Source: Xiphophorus maculatus (taxonomy: Eukaryota; Chordata; Actinopteri; Cyprinodontiformes; Poeciliidae). Taken from it: a DNA stretch of 64,000 bases. Below, piece by piece: positions 39,540 through 52,732 of the stretch (the first letter of the stretch is position 1; every line of letters starts with the position of its first letter). Location: contig NC_036443.1 in the NCBI RefSeq assembly GCF_002775205.1, positions 15,903,373 to 15,967,372 of the forward strand, read 5' to 3'. Below the pieces are notes generated by a model, which was given only the letters and a program-made list of their open reading frames with translations, was not told where the DNA came from and made no database searches. Made by a program: the position numbers and the translations under genes.

Positions 39540-39660
39540 AGAGCCTGGATTAATGCTTGGATTTTATTATTGCATTGCTTATTCATACTGCGGCATTACT
39601 TATTAATGCCGCATTAATACGCATCATTGGAAAGATTATGATGGAGAAATGAATAGACAA
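39540..39660. promoter_or_regulatory. candidate element with 9-bp palindrome and homeodomain sites
   Basis: TGCGGCATT at 39589-39597 and AATGCCGCA at 39605-39613 form an inverted repeat with a 7-nt loop, among TTATTCATACT, TTATTAATGCC and GCATTAATACG, which are Abd-B/CDX and homeodomain-like sequences. Confidence 0.35.
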
Positions 39661-42009
39661 TGTTGTTTTGGTCTGTCTGTCTTAGTGCTTTTACCGTCTA
39701 GAGAAATAAACAAAAAAAATATATTTATATTTTATTGCTGCTCCACGCACGGCATGCACGGCATTATTTGTTTCATAGAAAATTAGACAAGCAAGATTTA
39801 TTTTATTATCGTCAGCTGCCAAATACTATAAGTTTAAAAATTATTTGCCATCACTGTAAGTACTTGCGTGTTTTACTTACTGCATGTCATGCATTGCATC
39901 AAGGTAAAAACATTTTTATGCAAAATTCATCGTTTCGCAAATACAGAAACTGTGGTCAGCAGCAGCAGCATGTATCTTGAATGAGAAGCCGCAAGGCCAG
40001 TGTTTTTTCCACAAATATTTCCATAGTTACGCTTGATGATTTGGGCCCACGACAAAGTAAATCGGCAGCTGTGCATTCAGAGGCATAGACAACTCAGAGT
40101 ATTGTTTTTCTTCTGCTTCTTTTTCTAGCCTGAATAGCTTAGCGCGTTGCACGTGCATTCCAAAGCGCGAAAATTCTGATTTTTGGTTTAAAAATCGAGA
40201 GATCTGAATTTGCCTATTTGTAAAGCGGGAAAGAGAGAGAGAGAGAGAGAGAGAAAAAAACAATAAAATAAATCATAAGCATTTTTTTTTTTCAAAATGA
40301 CCAACTTCCCTCTATTTTTGAAATGCAGAATGGAATATATTAGTTTACTGAAATCCAAATTCCTCTCATTCTCCGCGTTAATGGTTTTCTATGGAACAAA
40401 GGGGATTTAGCGTTACTGCAGTCATTCGGAGTTTTATGGTTGGACGTAGAGAGGATTTTAGTGGTCAAATTCAAGTGCTGTGTCTGGACAGCTGTCTGCT
40501 TTCTTTGTACTTGGATGCAGGAAGCATCATGTGAGACAACCTTTTGTTTGCTGGAGGTAGTAAACAAGTTAAAGCCATTGCCACGTTTTAAACTCCAAGT
40601 TTCCAACGCTCAGATCTTGACCATGTTGCTCTTTTTTTGCTCTTTCTTTTACTGTTGCAAATCAAAATAATAAGAATAATAACATATAGAAACTCTTTCT
40701 TTTAACAGATTTTTCAGCAACACGTGTGTCCAGGGAGTTTAATAGAACGGCTGCGTTATTGGGTTAGGATTTAAGAGCCTGTTTAGGAAGTTCCCTGTGA
40801 TCAGAAACAATGGGGCGTCGTATTAATTTCGCCTTGTAACTGTATCAGTCTATAAAGGCTCAAAGATGGGGCTCAGCAGTACAATTAAAAGTCTGAAATC
40901 ACACGCAGCTGCTCTTTTTCCCTCCAAACCTTTCATTTTACGGGAGTGTTTTTTGTTGTTGTTTTGTTTTAACTGTGTCCGTCTGTCAACCACTGATAAA
41001 TGTCAACATATATGTGAGAAATTAAGGAAAAGATCGAATCCTTCTGGTTCTCTATAGTAAGCGTCGTGGTAGAGAACCCTATCAGAAAGTAATCACGTAC
41101 ATAATCGGATTATTTTTCTTATAAATAATAATAATTAAAAAAAAACACCCATAAAATGTTTAATAAAGAGCACAATAATTTATCTCTAAATAATAACGTT
41201 TCGAGCACGATGCTCAGTCTCTGCAGCTGGCCATTACACTAGATCCACCAGTGTCATTTGTTTCTTTGTGCTTCCCCCACCCCGCAACATTTAAAAGTTT
41301 GTGTTTGTGCAACTAGAACACATCACGCATCAGGAGGGGAGAGAGATGCACGGTCCATGCTCGGAGAGGGGGCTCCACTTGCACTTTATCCTTTGCGAGA
41401 ATCCCAGAGACGCAGTGTGGCTGCTGGCTTGCACAGTTGGCCTCCTTTAACTCTGTTAAGACCCAAAGTCAAAGGGAATAATGAGAGCAGTCCGATTTCT
41501 TTATCTTGCGCAGTCTACTCATTCTTGCGGTGCATTGCTCATTGCCCCACCGCCGGTTTAACTTCACAGCATATAATTATAGTCAACAAGAACCGCCACC
41601 AACACCACCACCACCTCTGCGCTGAGGAGTAAATGCACGTTCATTTACAGACTGAGTGGAAATAACATAAATACAATACCCGGTGAGTTTATATGATGGG
41701 TTATTTCATATAGCTGGCTGGCGAGTCCTTCATAACCAAGTGTGAAGCAGACACCTGTGACGACTATTAAGAAAACGATACCATCAAATGTTGTAACTAT
41801 GTTTGAAAGATCTGCAGCATGTTAACAGAGGCGGGTACAGGAAGTCGAGCATGTATATTTTATTAAGAAACAAATTTGATATTTACTACTTTGGAAACGG
41901 TGGGGCAATGAATGAGGACAGATATTGGCTGCTTAATGTGCTGTTCGGATGCACCATCCATGAAATACGTGAATAAAATTTTACCTACATCCTGATAGAA
42001 GTCTGATAT

Positions 42010-42056
42010 AATACTACTACTGCTACTACAACTACTATAACTACTACTACTACTAC

Positions 42057-42096
<40 letters not shown>
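42010..42096. repeat. (TAC)n/(TAA)n compound microsatellite
   Basis: TAC-rich trinucleotide repeat passing into AAT repeat. Confidence 0.93.
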
Positions 42097-42212
42097 CTTA
42101 CCTTTAAAATCCCTCAAAAACTATCAAATGCCTGTCCCTGATTGCACTCTAGAAATTGTGCTTTGCCTTTTTAAGAAGCCCTGGCTCTTCAGCTGGCCTA
42201 CTAGCCCATAAG

Positions 42213-42214
<2 letters not shown>

Positions 42215-42303
<89 letters not shown>

Positions 42304-42340
42304 GCACCCCCCCCCCCCCCCCTCACACACACACACACAC
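42215..42340. repeat. (CA)n-(C)16-(CA)n repeat
   Basis: About 43 CA units, a 16-C run at 42307-42322, then more CA. It lies 300 bp upstream of the hoxc11a ATG. Confidence 0.95.
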
Positions 42341-42419
42341 AAACGCAGCACATATCTCACTAATTGTCATAAGCCAGCAAACAAGAATCTGTAACTGGTT
42401 TGCTCGGTGCGCCTGTGGC

Positions 42420-42645
42420 GTTTGAAAATTATTCGTTTGAACCTCCTCGATCTACCTAAAGCCAACCACTCCTACACATCCAACTCTTCCAAATTGATAT
42501 ATGACAATATCTACTTTCGATCACGTGTCTGCGGGGCGACTTAGACGGATTGCGCGTCATCTCGCCTTCCCAAATTTTTCCCCTTCTGCTGCAGCTCGAA
42601 TCCAAAACATCTATCTATAGTGGCCGAGTAGCGAGAGAGCGAAAG
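42420..42645 (+). promoter_or_regulatory. hoxc11a: hoxc11a proximal promoter and 5' UTR
   Basis: E-box in ATCACGTGTCTGCGGG (CACGTG at 42522-42527), 124 bp before the ATG and strikingly like the hoxc9a promoter sequence ATCACGTGTCAGCGGG. It is preceded by the A/T-rich AAATTGATATATGACAATAT. No CCAAT is found at the position it occupies in hoxc9a and hoxc12a. Confidence 0.5.
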
Positions 42646-43209
42646 ATGTTTAACTCGGTGAATCTGGGCAACTTCTGCTCCCAGACACGCAAAGACCGGA
42701 CATCCGAGTTTGGGGACAGGACGGGCTGCGCTTCCAACATCTACCTCCCCAGCTGCACCTACTACGTCCCCGAGTTTTCCGCCGTCTCCTCGTTTCTTCC
42801 GCAGGCCCCTTCGCGGCAAATCAGCTACCCTTACTCCACGAATCTGTCTCAAGTGCAGCCGGTGCGGGAAGTTTCGTACGGCTTGGACCCCGCCAGCAAA
42901 TGGCACCACAGGAGCAACTATGCGTCGTGCTACTCGGGAGAGGATCTGGTGCATAGAGACTGTCTTCCTCCATCCACCATGACAGAAATGCTCATGAAGA
43001 ACGAGAGCGTGTACAGCCACCACCATCACCACCATGCCCACCCGGGATCCAATCACCCTTCCACGGGCTTTTACTCTGGCGTGGGGAAAAACAACGTCCT
43101 CCCACAAGGCTTCGACCGCTTTTTCGAGACCGCATACTGCAGCAGCACGGACAATCAGTCAGACAATTGTTTACAAAAGGGCGAGGGAGGGAAGCTGGAA
43201 AGCGACTCG

Positions 43210-43248
<39 letters not shown>

Positions 43249-43390
43249 CAGGACGCCACAGCCGCGATATCTGGAGTCCCGGAGCCGGGGAAAGACCCAG
43301 ACGATGAGGAGGAACATACGAATTCAGGCTCCTGCACCTCTTCTTCCGCCACAGCCAAGGACGGAAACGCCAGCAAGAGCAGCCACTCGA
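42646..43390 (+). CDS. hoxc11a: Hoxc11a exon 1
   Basis: Encodes residues 1-248 plus one base of the group 11 HoxC transcription factor. The start [20 protein letters not shown] and the blocks [40 protein letters not shown] and [13 protein letters not shown] are diagnostic of Hox11 N-terminal regions. Two homopolymers stand out: six histidines (about residues 125-130) and fourteen glutamines (43210-43251, CAG/CAA mix), followed by an acidic DDEEE stretch and a serine-rich end. The exon ends CACTCGA|GTAGGT in phase 1. A second GT five bases on would break the frame, so 43390 is preferred. Confidence 0.96.
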
Positions 43391-44755
<1,365 letters not shown>

Positions 44756-44988
44756 GCGTCCCTCGAACAAGGAAGAAGCGGTGTCCCTATTCCAAGTTTC
44801 AAATTCGAGAGCTGGAGCGGGAATTCTTCTTCAACGTTTACATCAACAAGGAGAAGAGGCTCCAGCTTTCCCGAATGTTGAACCTCACCGACCGCCAGGT
44901 TAAAATCTGGTTCCAGAACAGAAGAATGAAAGAGAAGAAGCTGAGCAGAGATCGCTTGCAGTACTTCTCTGGAAACCCCCTGTTGTGA
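44756..44988 (+). CDS. hoxc11a: Hoxc11a exon 2 (homeodomain)
   Basis: Completes a 325-residue protein. The homeodomain is about residues 253-312, starting [20 protein letters not shown], then [20 protein letters not shown] and [20 protein letters not shown]. The C terminus [13 protein letters not shown] is the invariant group 11 tail. All helix 3 recognition residues are intact. The spliced junction gives HSS-VPRTRKK, where other vertebrates usually have APRTRKK. The stop is TGA 44986-44988. Confidence 0.98.
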
Positions 44989-45290
44989 GCAGAAAGAGTG
45001 TCACAGGACAGTGGCATAGAGGCCTCCTCCTCCTTCTTCTCCTTATCTCATTGAATGAATGGTAATCGTGGGCATAACCGTTTTTTTTCTCCACAAAGAG
45101 GAGCCCATATCACCAACAGTGCAATGTGAAAAAAAAAAGTGAACAGTGGAAGAAAATAGGCCTTCAATAAGGGGAGGGGGAAAATGTCGCCATTTTCTTA
45201 TTATCCTGCTGGGCGGCGATGAATTTCCAGCTGATTTTACCCCCTCTGACAAAAAGGCCTGCGTTAGAATAAACATTTATATGCTGGTCT
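44989..45290 (+). other. hoxc11a: hoxc11a probable 3' UTR
   Basis: AATAAA at 45268-45273 is the nearest polyadenylation signal; another at 45837-45842 would extend the UTR to about 0.87 kb. Confidence 0.4.
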
Positions 45291-45926
45291 TGAAAATGTC
45301 CTATTTATCACGACTCTCCGTTTGTCTTTAATCTACTGTTCGTATCGACATATTTGTTAAAATATCAGCAGACAACTTTTAGCTCTTACTCCAGCCTCTG
45401 GTCAGTGTATATAGCATATCAATATCTAAAATATTTCATCGTCGACCAGAGTGTGGGCAGAATTTTCTTTCTTTTTTTTTTTTTTTTTTCCAGGCTATAT
45501 ATTTTTTTTCCTCCTTGAGAGATGTGATATCCAATCTGTGAAAGTTTTACATCCTCCACCCCTCAAACGCCCCCCCCCCACCCCCCACCCCCCGGCCACC
45601 TTCATGTATACAGAATAGCCTATGCAATGTGCATTCGTGACTGTAAATAGGCATATGTTGGGTCTTTTTTTTTTATTTTCTCCATATCCCTGCTGCTATT
45701 TTTCAGCACACTTGCCCATGCCACACGAATAGCTTTAATGGCGACTCTTGTTAAATTATTTGCTTCAGACATTTTGGTGCTTTGGATCGCAGAGAGGATG
45801 AGCGGATCGTCGGCCTGTGTATCGCTACAATAACTAAATAAACAGAAACCTATAGGCAAAACTGAACGACTTTGTGCTATTTGTGCTGTTACATTGCATA
45901 CTCGTCTTTTTTTGGCACAACGCTGC

Positions 45927-45957
<31 letters not shown>

Positions 45958-46649
45958 GTGTGACTTGCATGCTTTTTGGAAATAGCAACTTGTGTTACAT
46001 TTGAATATGTAGACCCTGGCACAATTTATTCGTCTTAATGGCTTGTGCGTTTGGATACAAGCGTCAGAAGTTATACGATTGAAAGCTCAAATATCAGCAA
46101 ATATTTCGGGACCTGTTTGCAGATTTTCTAATTTTTTCCACGTCAAAATCCCACTTTAGGCGTTTGCTCGCGCGTTTAACGAACCACAGCTTAGATCTTA
46201 CATAGCAGAGAGGCCAAGAAGGGAATGATAACCTCTTTTAGTAGACACTAAATGGAATCGCCACTCTTGTAGTCTAGACGCTGCCATAAAGACAGAGGCA
46301 CTAAATGGCTATTTTTTTCTCTTAATTGCACCGTCTGTTCTGGGGAAATGGCGTTCACTTCCGCACTAAATAGTAAACAAGCAAGACTAGATGTCCTAAG
46401 CAAGAGCAGTGAGAAATGGAGGTTTTAGAGATGAACTCGGTCTGTGACATATGCAATGAAAAATAAGAAAGCAAACACAAAAAAAGTGGGCAGCAGAAAG
46501 CAAACGTGTGAGAGCGGTGTGTGTGTTTGTGTGTTTGTAAGAGTGTGTCTTATGTTGACGGAATTGACGCATGTGTCTTGCGAATGTGACGGTGCGCACA
46601 CCATATGTGCGCAGGATGATTGCACGTGTGCATTAAGCACAATGTATAA

Positions 46650-46840
46650 TTAAATGTAGTCTTTGAACTTCAATAATGTCAAGGCCTTCACCTTTAACCC
46701 GCCGCAATAAAGTGGAATCAAGGAGCCCGGAAATGGTCGCAGCGGCGGAACGGACCAATGGGAGTGAGTGGGAACAGAAAATGGAATGCGTACACAGGAC
46801 CAACTTTGACCTTTCGCATTAAACTACAACAGGTAACTTT
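46650..46840. promoter_or_regulatory. candidate conserved non-coding element with CCAAT
   Basis: CTTCAATAATGTCAAGGCC, CCGCCGCAATAAAGTGGAAT and GGAACGGACCAATGGGAG followed by CAACTTTGACCTTTCGCATT. CpG-rich and non-repetitive, with a CCAAT box and nuclear-receptor-like half-sites. It could be an enhancer or an unannotated promoter. Confidence 0.35.
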
Positions 46841-47279
46841 GCCAGCTTTAACACATCCAGTAAATACACTTTATTGTCCCTGTAAAAAAAAAAAAAAAAA
46901 CCCGTAGGTGTTCACGCATGAGGCGGTTTTAAATGTGCAGATTTGTACTCAGTTCGCACACAAATTGAGGGTTTGTATGTGTGTGATGATGTGACTGTTA
47001 ATAAATTACTATGTGATTATTTATTTGTATCACAGATATTTTGTGCACATTCACAATTTCAAAGACAATCATTTAGAATAGAGTTGGTGAAGTTTGGTCG
47101 AGTTTGTTTTTTGTCTAATGCTTTTAATTTGGAAAAACAAAGATGATGGAAAAAGACTCTGTATTCACGTGACTTTCTTTCTTTTTTTTCTTGGATCGCC
47201 TTCGTAAAGTCTGTGACCCTGAATTAATTATAATCACAGTAAAATTGCATGTCTTGAGGCAGTATCTGCAAAAAGTGGG

Positions 47280-47560
47280 GGGTTGGGGACGTTCAATCTA
47301 GAGAGGATGCGCACAGACAGAGATCAAGGCTACATGCGCCCCCGTCTTACGCCACACCTACCAACCTTGGCCCCTGGACGGTGACGTGAGTAATTTGTAA
47401 ATTTCCCCAACACCCAACGTCACTAGCACAGAGCTCCGGGGGTCTTCTGCGAGTGCTGTCCATCAACCACACGGGGGCCAGGATTCCCTTCTTTCTGGCC
47501 TCGGCGCTGGTTCGTTTTCCTGAACGGGAGCCTGAAAGTGACATCAGAGCAGTAGTGGCC
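47280..47560. promoter_or_regulatory. GC-rich intergenic block with inverted CRE-like half-sites
   Basis: GTGACGT near 47382 and ACGTCAC near 47418 are inverted. The minus strand is open over 66 codons with fairly protein-like text (ARKKGILAPVWLMDSTRRRP), but no family is recognised and no initiation context supports a gene. Confidence 0.25.
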
Positions 47561-49069
47561 TACTGTTATCCACAAAGAAGTCCTCTCGGATGATGTGCTG
47601 TAACAGAAGAAAACCCTAACTCTAACAGTGAGATCCTGCTCTGTTCCAGTCCGGTTTCTGCACTTCGGAGGAGTTGGCAGGGAAAATGGCGACTTACTTT
47701 TTTAAAAATTATTTATTTATTTATTTTTAAATAATTGTGGCTTTGAAAGGAGAAGGAAATAGTATAACGTGGCTGCGTAACAATCAGTGAAAGGTTGAAG
47801 CTGTAACTTAAAAAAAAAAAAAAAAGTAGCATAGAGTGGGTCCTTTTTGTTTTGTGCAAGCGTGGATAGTAATTTTCTAAATAATCTTCAGCGGCCCATG
47901 GGAACAAAACAATGGAAGATAACCACAGCATTTTTTTAAATATCCATTACTTGTTATTTCATGTCTGTACGTTTGTCTAAATAAATTAATTTACAAAAGT
48001 AAGAATGAAAATGTTGGTTTGAACACTGTTCCTAACGGCTCAGAAAAATATAAATGAAAACTCGCAGAAGCCATTGCACACAATTCAAAGATAATTTTGG
48101 GCTATCTTTTATTAAAATGATAATACTGTCGTTTTTATTTTATTATATTTATATGTATATTTTTTGAAGGGGGTCGATAACTATACCAAAGTTTCACCTT
48201 TAAACAACATAACGTGTTGGACAGTAGAGCGCTGATTTCTTCAGCATGAGATAGAGTAAGTGAGCAAAGTTGCATAAACTTTCTAAACAACGCGTGGAGA
48301 TTTAAAAAAAAAATACATAAAAAATACGCTGTGTTTATTTTCAACTTGCTTCCGGTGAACTTATTTAGGTAAAAACAGGCAAACTATTTTTTTTTTCAGG
48401 TAAACTATGACAAGTTTGCCAGAGTTACCTTGATGGAATTTTTTTTGGTCTAGATTGGAGGGGTCAAAACATATCAGCTGGAAATAATTCTATCAAATTA
48501 AATGGGGGGCAAAAGTCATTTAAACTGTTCGTCATTTTTAGCTCATTTGATAAAATTCCATTTTTAATATTCTCCCATTTTTGTCAGGAATGTTGTTATT
48601 TTACTGTATTTGTCTGCAAAGATGTAAGATTCTTTAAACATTTTAAGACATTTTTCTTACCTTGCATTTAATTTGATTTAAGTATTTACCAATCATAATA
48701 ATTTATTATAAATTCTTAATCGGTTTGTCTTTTATTTTGAAGTAAATATAGGAGTATCCCAGTTCCTTATTCCTCCGCAGATACTAATCAAAGGGTTATA
48801 GGCTATTCAATGGTTTTACACTACAGTGTCTCAGCACCTAACCTGTTCTATTGGGCTATAAAACAGCTCCTCGCTGTAAAACGAGCTCCTGCTCTTTCAG
48901 CAACAGCTCCCTCTCTCAAATGCAATCGCGGGGTGCCGTTTATTCTCGCCACCAAAACAAGCCTTATTAAAATAAATAAGTAGAAGGTTTCACATTTGAA
49001 ATGGTAGAGTGTCTGTGCGTGCATGTATTTCCTGTCCTCGTGTTTTGCTGTTAAATCTGCAGCACTGCT

Positions 49070-49320
49070 CTACTTTTGTTGGTGGTGTTTAATTAAGCTC
49101 TTACATGATTCTGGAACCATAAATTTGCAGTTGCGCATGGGTTGGACACCAGCATGAAAGGCAAAACAAAGCGCAGTCTCCCACACGTCCAACTGGAAAG
49201 ATATTTCAAAGTGGCTGCCAGGAAGTAAATTGATTGTGTCGCCTCGTTGCAGCTCCTGGTTGGTGGGTCTGCAGAAAGGAGAACCCACGCAGCATTCAAC
49301 ACTCTTACCTGTTCGGATTA
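49070..49320 (-). other. unexplained minus-strand open frame
   Basis: Minus-strand frame with protein-like text (PTNQELQRGDTINLLPGSHF, then EISFQLDVWETALCFAFHAG) in a GC-balanced block. It may be a captured or ancient exon, a conserved element or chance. I recognise no family with confidence. Confidence 0.2.
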
Positions 49321-49858
49321 TGATAACAACAGCCAGGTTTGCGATCAAACAGACGATAATTTTGCTTAGACACGTGTAAAGACCAAGGTAAAATACAAGC
49401 ATAGTCAACTCCCTTTCTCTCACTTAGTGTGTACATGGGTGTGTGGCTGTTTTAAGGGATTTTTTTGGAGGCTTAAAGGCGCATGTGCAGACATGCACAT
49501 GTGAAGCCGAGGCGCTGTCGCTTCATTCCAGATATGTTAGTTCTCCTGAAAAGCGCCTTTCCTTCTTCAAAGGAGAAAATTAGGTGAAACAAAATGTGTC
49601 TCGGTGAAACAGCCGTGACCCGTTTTCATGCATGGACTTGGCCCGGAGAAACAATCAGCATGTTGTTGTGGGAGCAAATTTAGACATAGCCAATGACAGC
49701 ATGTTCCTTTTCTGAAAATGACTTTTTTTTTTGGTTCGTTTCCCTGTTAGCCATGTAAACTTGAACAGCCCTCTTCAGTGCAAACAGTAACACAGTGTTT
49801 CAGATTCACTTAGACTCGATGACACAAATTTCACTGTTGTGCAGTTACTTGTCTCTGT

Positions 49859-49861
<3 letters not shown>

Positions 49862-49941
<80 letters not shown>
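49862..49941. repeat. (TA)n microsatellite
   Basis: About 40 TA units. Confidence 0.97.
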
Positions 49942-49943
<2 letters not shown>

Positions 49944-51531
49944 TGTCTTATGCGACGATAAGGTGTGCCTCGTGGAATATGTGTGATTCAAACAATAAAA
50001 ATTCCACAAATTCTTTGGTTTCTTTCACCCTCATTAAAAACCTGTTTCCATGACGCCCTGAGACTAATTTGTCCTGTACTATCATGAATACCTTTTCTTT
50101 TTCTTGCAGGCTGTGTGAAATTCCACCATGGCACCTTTGCTCGTATCGCTTACATGTCTTAAAAAAAAAAAAATCTAAACTCAAGTTTTGAGCAAGCCTG
50201 CGATTTTCTCATAGGTGTAAAATAAGACTGTATGTGATTTTTTTTTCTTTTTGTGCTAAGCAGATGGTGGCCTGTCGGCTAATGTATCATGTAATAAGAT
50301 AGCCACCCTGTGAGATTCTTCATCTGTTTTTATATAAGGCAGATGATTGAGTGTTATTAAGCAGTGATGATATTGTCAATGTCAATATTGCTTTTTTCAA
50401 GCTTTAGTTTCTGATCTCCCCATCCTTCCCTCTTTGAATAATGTCTACAGAAACATTTTTACCTACGAGGATCCTGCATGGCCAAAACTCTGAAGCCATT
50501 TTTTTCTCTTTTTTTTTCTTTTATGGTGTAAGGTCAATCTTTCACATTTTCTTCATCATGACTGTAGAGGAATGCGAACCACAAAGACGAAATTAACTTA
50601 TTTGGACTATTATCTTGCCAAAAAAAGTTTTTCTCTACATGTTTATGTTCAGGTTAGACGGGCGACTCCGTTTCAAATGAACATATGATGCTGCCCTTGC
50701 CGTTGAAGGTGATTCTGAACTGCGCACGCACACTAACTCATGCACTTCGGACGCAGCGATACCAAAACAAAACAACAAACGACGAGCACATTCACCAACG
50801 CCGCAATGCACGATTTCAGGCGAGCGTGATCCACGCAGGTTTGCTTTAAATCCACATTTGTTAGCCGTTCCGCGTAATATAAACGTCACGTAACGCAAAC
50901 ACAAGTTAGCCAAATACTTCCCCAAATTCCCTCAAAGCCAAAACGCATCAACCACGTTGTCGTGGCCCTGCTCTTCGGGATTTTCCTCGTGTAAAACTGA
51001 ATATTTAAAGTACAAACACTTAGAGGCGAACTGTTGGGCTAAATAAAATAACAAATTAAATTAATGCTTTTTTTTTTTGCATTTTTTTTTAATATAAATA
51101 GAAAATAAACTCTGGATTTCTCTTTATAATTAAAGTGGTGCCGTTCTTTCCACCGTGTATTTATGCGGCGTAAAACGTCCTGAGAAGCACTAATTGGAGC
51201 AGCAAAAACAAAAACAAGACATAAAAACCCCCCGACTTCACACCCTTGTCACTCAATATCAAATGAACTGATGCTTTAACTACACACTTCCTATGGAAAA
51301 TAGCACATCTTACTTTCCGTCACACACTTATAAGATCCAAACATAATTTTAAAAAAGAGAGAGAGTTATTTCCTTAAAGTACAATTATCACAAAGACCAC
51401 TTTACTCTGTTAAATAATTCTCCCAGCTTTATTAAAAGTGAAACATAGTTAGAAACTGTTGTTGTTGTTTTGCTTTGCTGTCGGTGCTCATCGTGTCAAC
51501 CAACACATTTTAAAAGTTCATTGGAATATAT

Positions 51532-51534
<3 letters not shown>

Positions 51535-51617
<83 letters not shown>
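51535..51617. repeat. (TA)n microsatellite
   Basis: About 41 TA units, 1.1 kb upstream of hoxc10a. Confidence 0.97.
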
Positions 51618-51620
<3 letters not shown>

Positions 51621-52433
51621 GGATGAATTATGGAAAAGTTTAATTAACACACATGCTCCCCTGAAAAATAAAGAGTCAAAACATTTTATTTTAAGTCAGC
51701 AACACACCATTGTGGATTTAGAATAATAACAAAGCCATAATTTTGCAACTATTGCCGGCTGATTTTCTTATTTATTACCCCGGAAGATGCTTCCTTGGAG
51801 ACTAAAACACAAACAAAGGAAGCAACTTCCTCAACATCATTTCATTTTCTTTTACACCAAACAGATAGAAGTAGTTTTCCAGAATAAATGTTACGTTGAT
51901 AAAAATAAAAAAAAGATCCCACAATCAGGTAAATAACGATATGACTTACTTATTTTAGTTAAGAATCTTGCAGATGACTAAAACAAAAACAGTAATATGT
52001 AACATCTGAACGAATTCTGGTACACATCTGCAAAAACGATCATTATCATTGTATATTTGCTGATTGCTTTGAATTAGTTGATGTTTTTTTTATTACAGAT
52101 TTATATTTCAGTAAATGTTAAATACTAAGCTAAAGCTTGCTATGTTTTTTTTCTTCTCTTTTTGGGAATAACAAAGAAAACTGAAAGGGGAAAAAGAGAA
52201 CTGAACGAAAATATTCTCAAATCCATCTCACCTCAACGTCACTGTCGCCAGGGTTTTACTAAATCACACGACGAATAAACAAAGCTTCCTTTAACCACCT
52301 TAAGACCCGCAGACTTAAATGTTTACAAACCAAATCTTGAGTGTCTTAAAGAAATCCCTGCCGCAGCCACAGCAACAGCAGTCTGTCCTTTGTTCTTCCT
52401 GTTGAGGGCCTCCCAGTCTATGCGGAAAAACCG

Positions 52434-52448
52434 CCACTAGGTGGCGCT
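52434..52448 (+). promoter_or_regulatory. CTCF motif upstream of hoxc10a
   Basis: CCACTAGGTGGCGCT matches the vertebrate CTCF core (CCASYAGRKGGCGC) at every position. It lies 285 bp before the hoxc10a ATG. Vertebrate Hox clusters use CTCF sites between posterior genes as domain boundaries; occupancy here is inferred. Confidence 0.65.
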
Positions 52449-52732
52449 CACGTTCCACCAAAAGCCACCAGCTTTCCCAACTTGACCGCGCTGACGTCAC
52501 TCCAGTCTGGAGCATCAAGGCCACTTCCACGCCGCTATTGGTCTGAAGCTCACATGACATGTCTCCGAGCATCCATAATTGTGTTACAGATATTTTTTTT
52601 TTTTTTTTTTTTTTGCACCCCCTTCCAAAAGATGTCAGCATCCTACTGTCCTTGTTCTCCTGCCGGAACCCCGCAGTTCAGAGCGGCGGAAAACACCAAG
52701 TGATCACCCCTCAAGAGTTGTCACATGCAAAT
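52449..52732 (+). promoter_or_regulatory. hoxc10a: hoxc10a proximal promoter and 5' UTR
   Basis: Consensus CRE TGACGTCA at 52492-52499 and an inverted CCAAT (ATTGG) at 52537-52541. A run of 22 T at 52593-52614 lies between them and the ATG and may vary in length. Unlike the other four promoters here there is no CACGTG. Confidence 0.45.

Larger units (their letters stand above)
45291..52433. other. hoxc11a-hoxc10a intergenic region
   Basis: No gene recognised. It contains poly-T (27 T at 45927-45953), C-rich sequence near 45569-45594, two TA microsatellites and GC-richer blocks at 46650-46840, 47280-47560 and 49100-49320 that may be regulatory. Confidence 0.65.

Noticed and set aside
42541-43107. 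188-codon minus-strand frame opposite hoxc11a exon 1
   Set aside because: It is a shadow of the GC-rich hoxc11a exon; the sense protein is clearly conserved and the antisense one is not recognisable.
52559-52732. N-terminal extension of Hoxc10a from an upstream in-frame ATG
   Set aside because: It would run through the poly-T tract (a polyphenylalanine stretch) and has no counterpart in HOXC10 proteins; the ATG at 52733 gives the conserved MTCP start.
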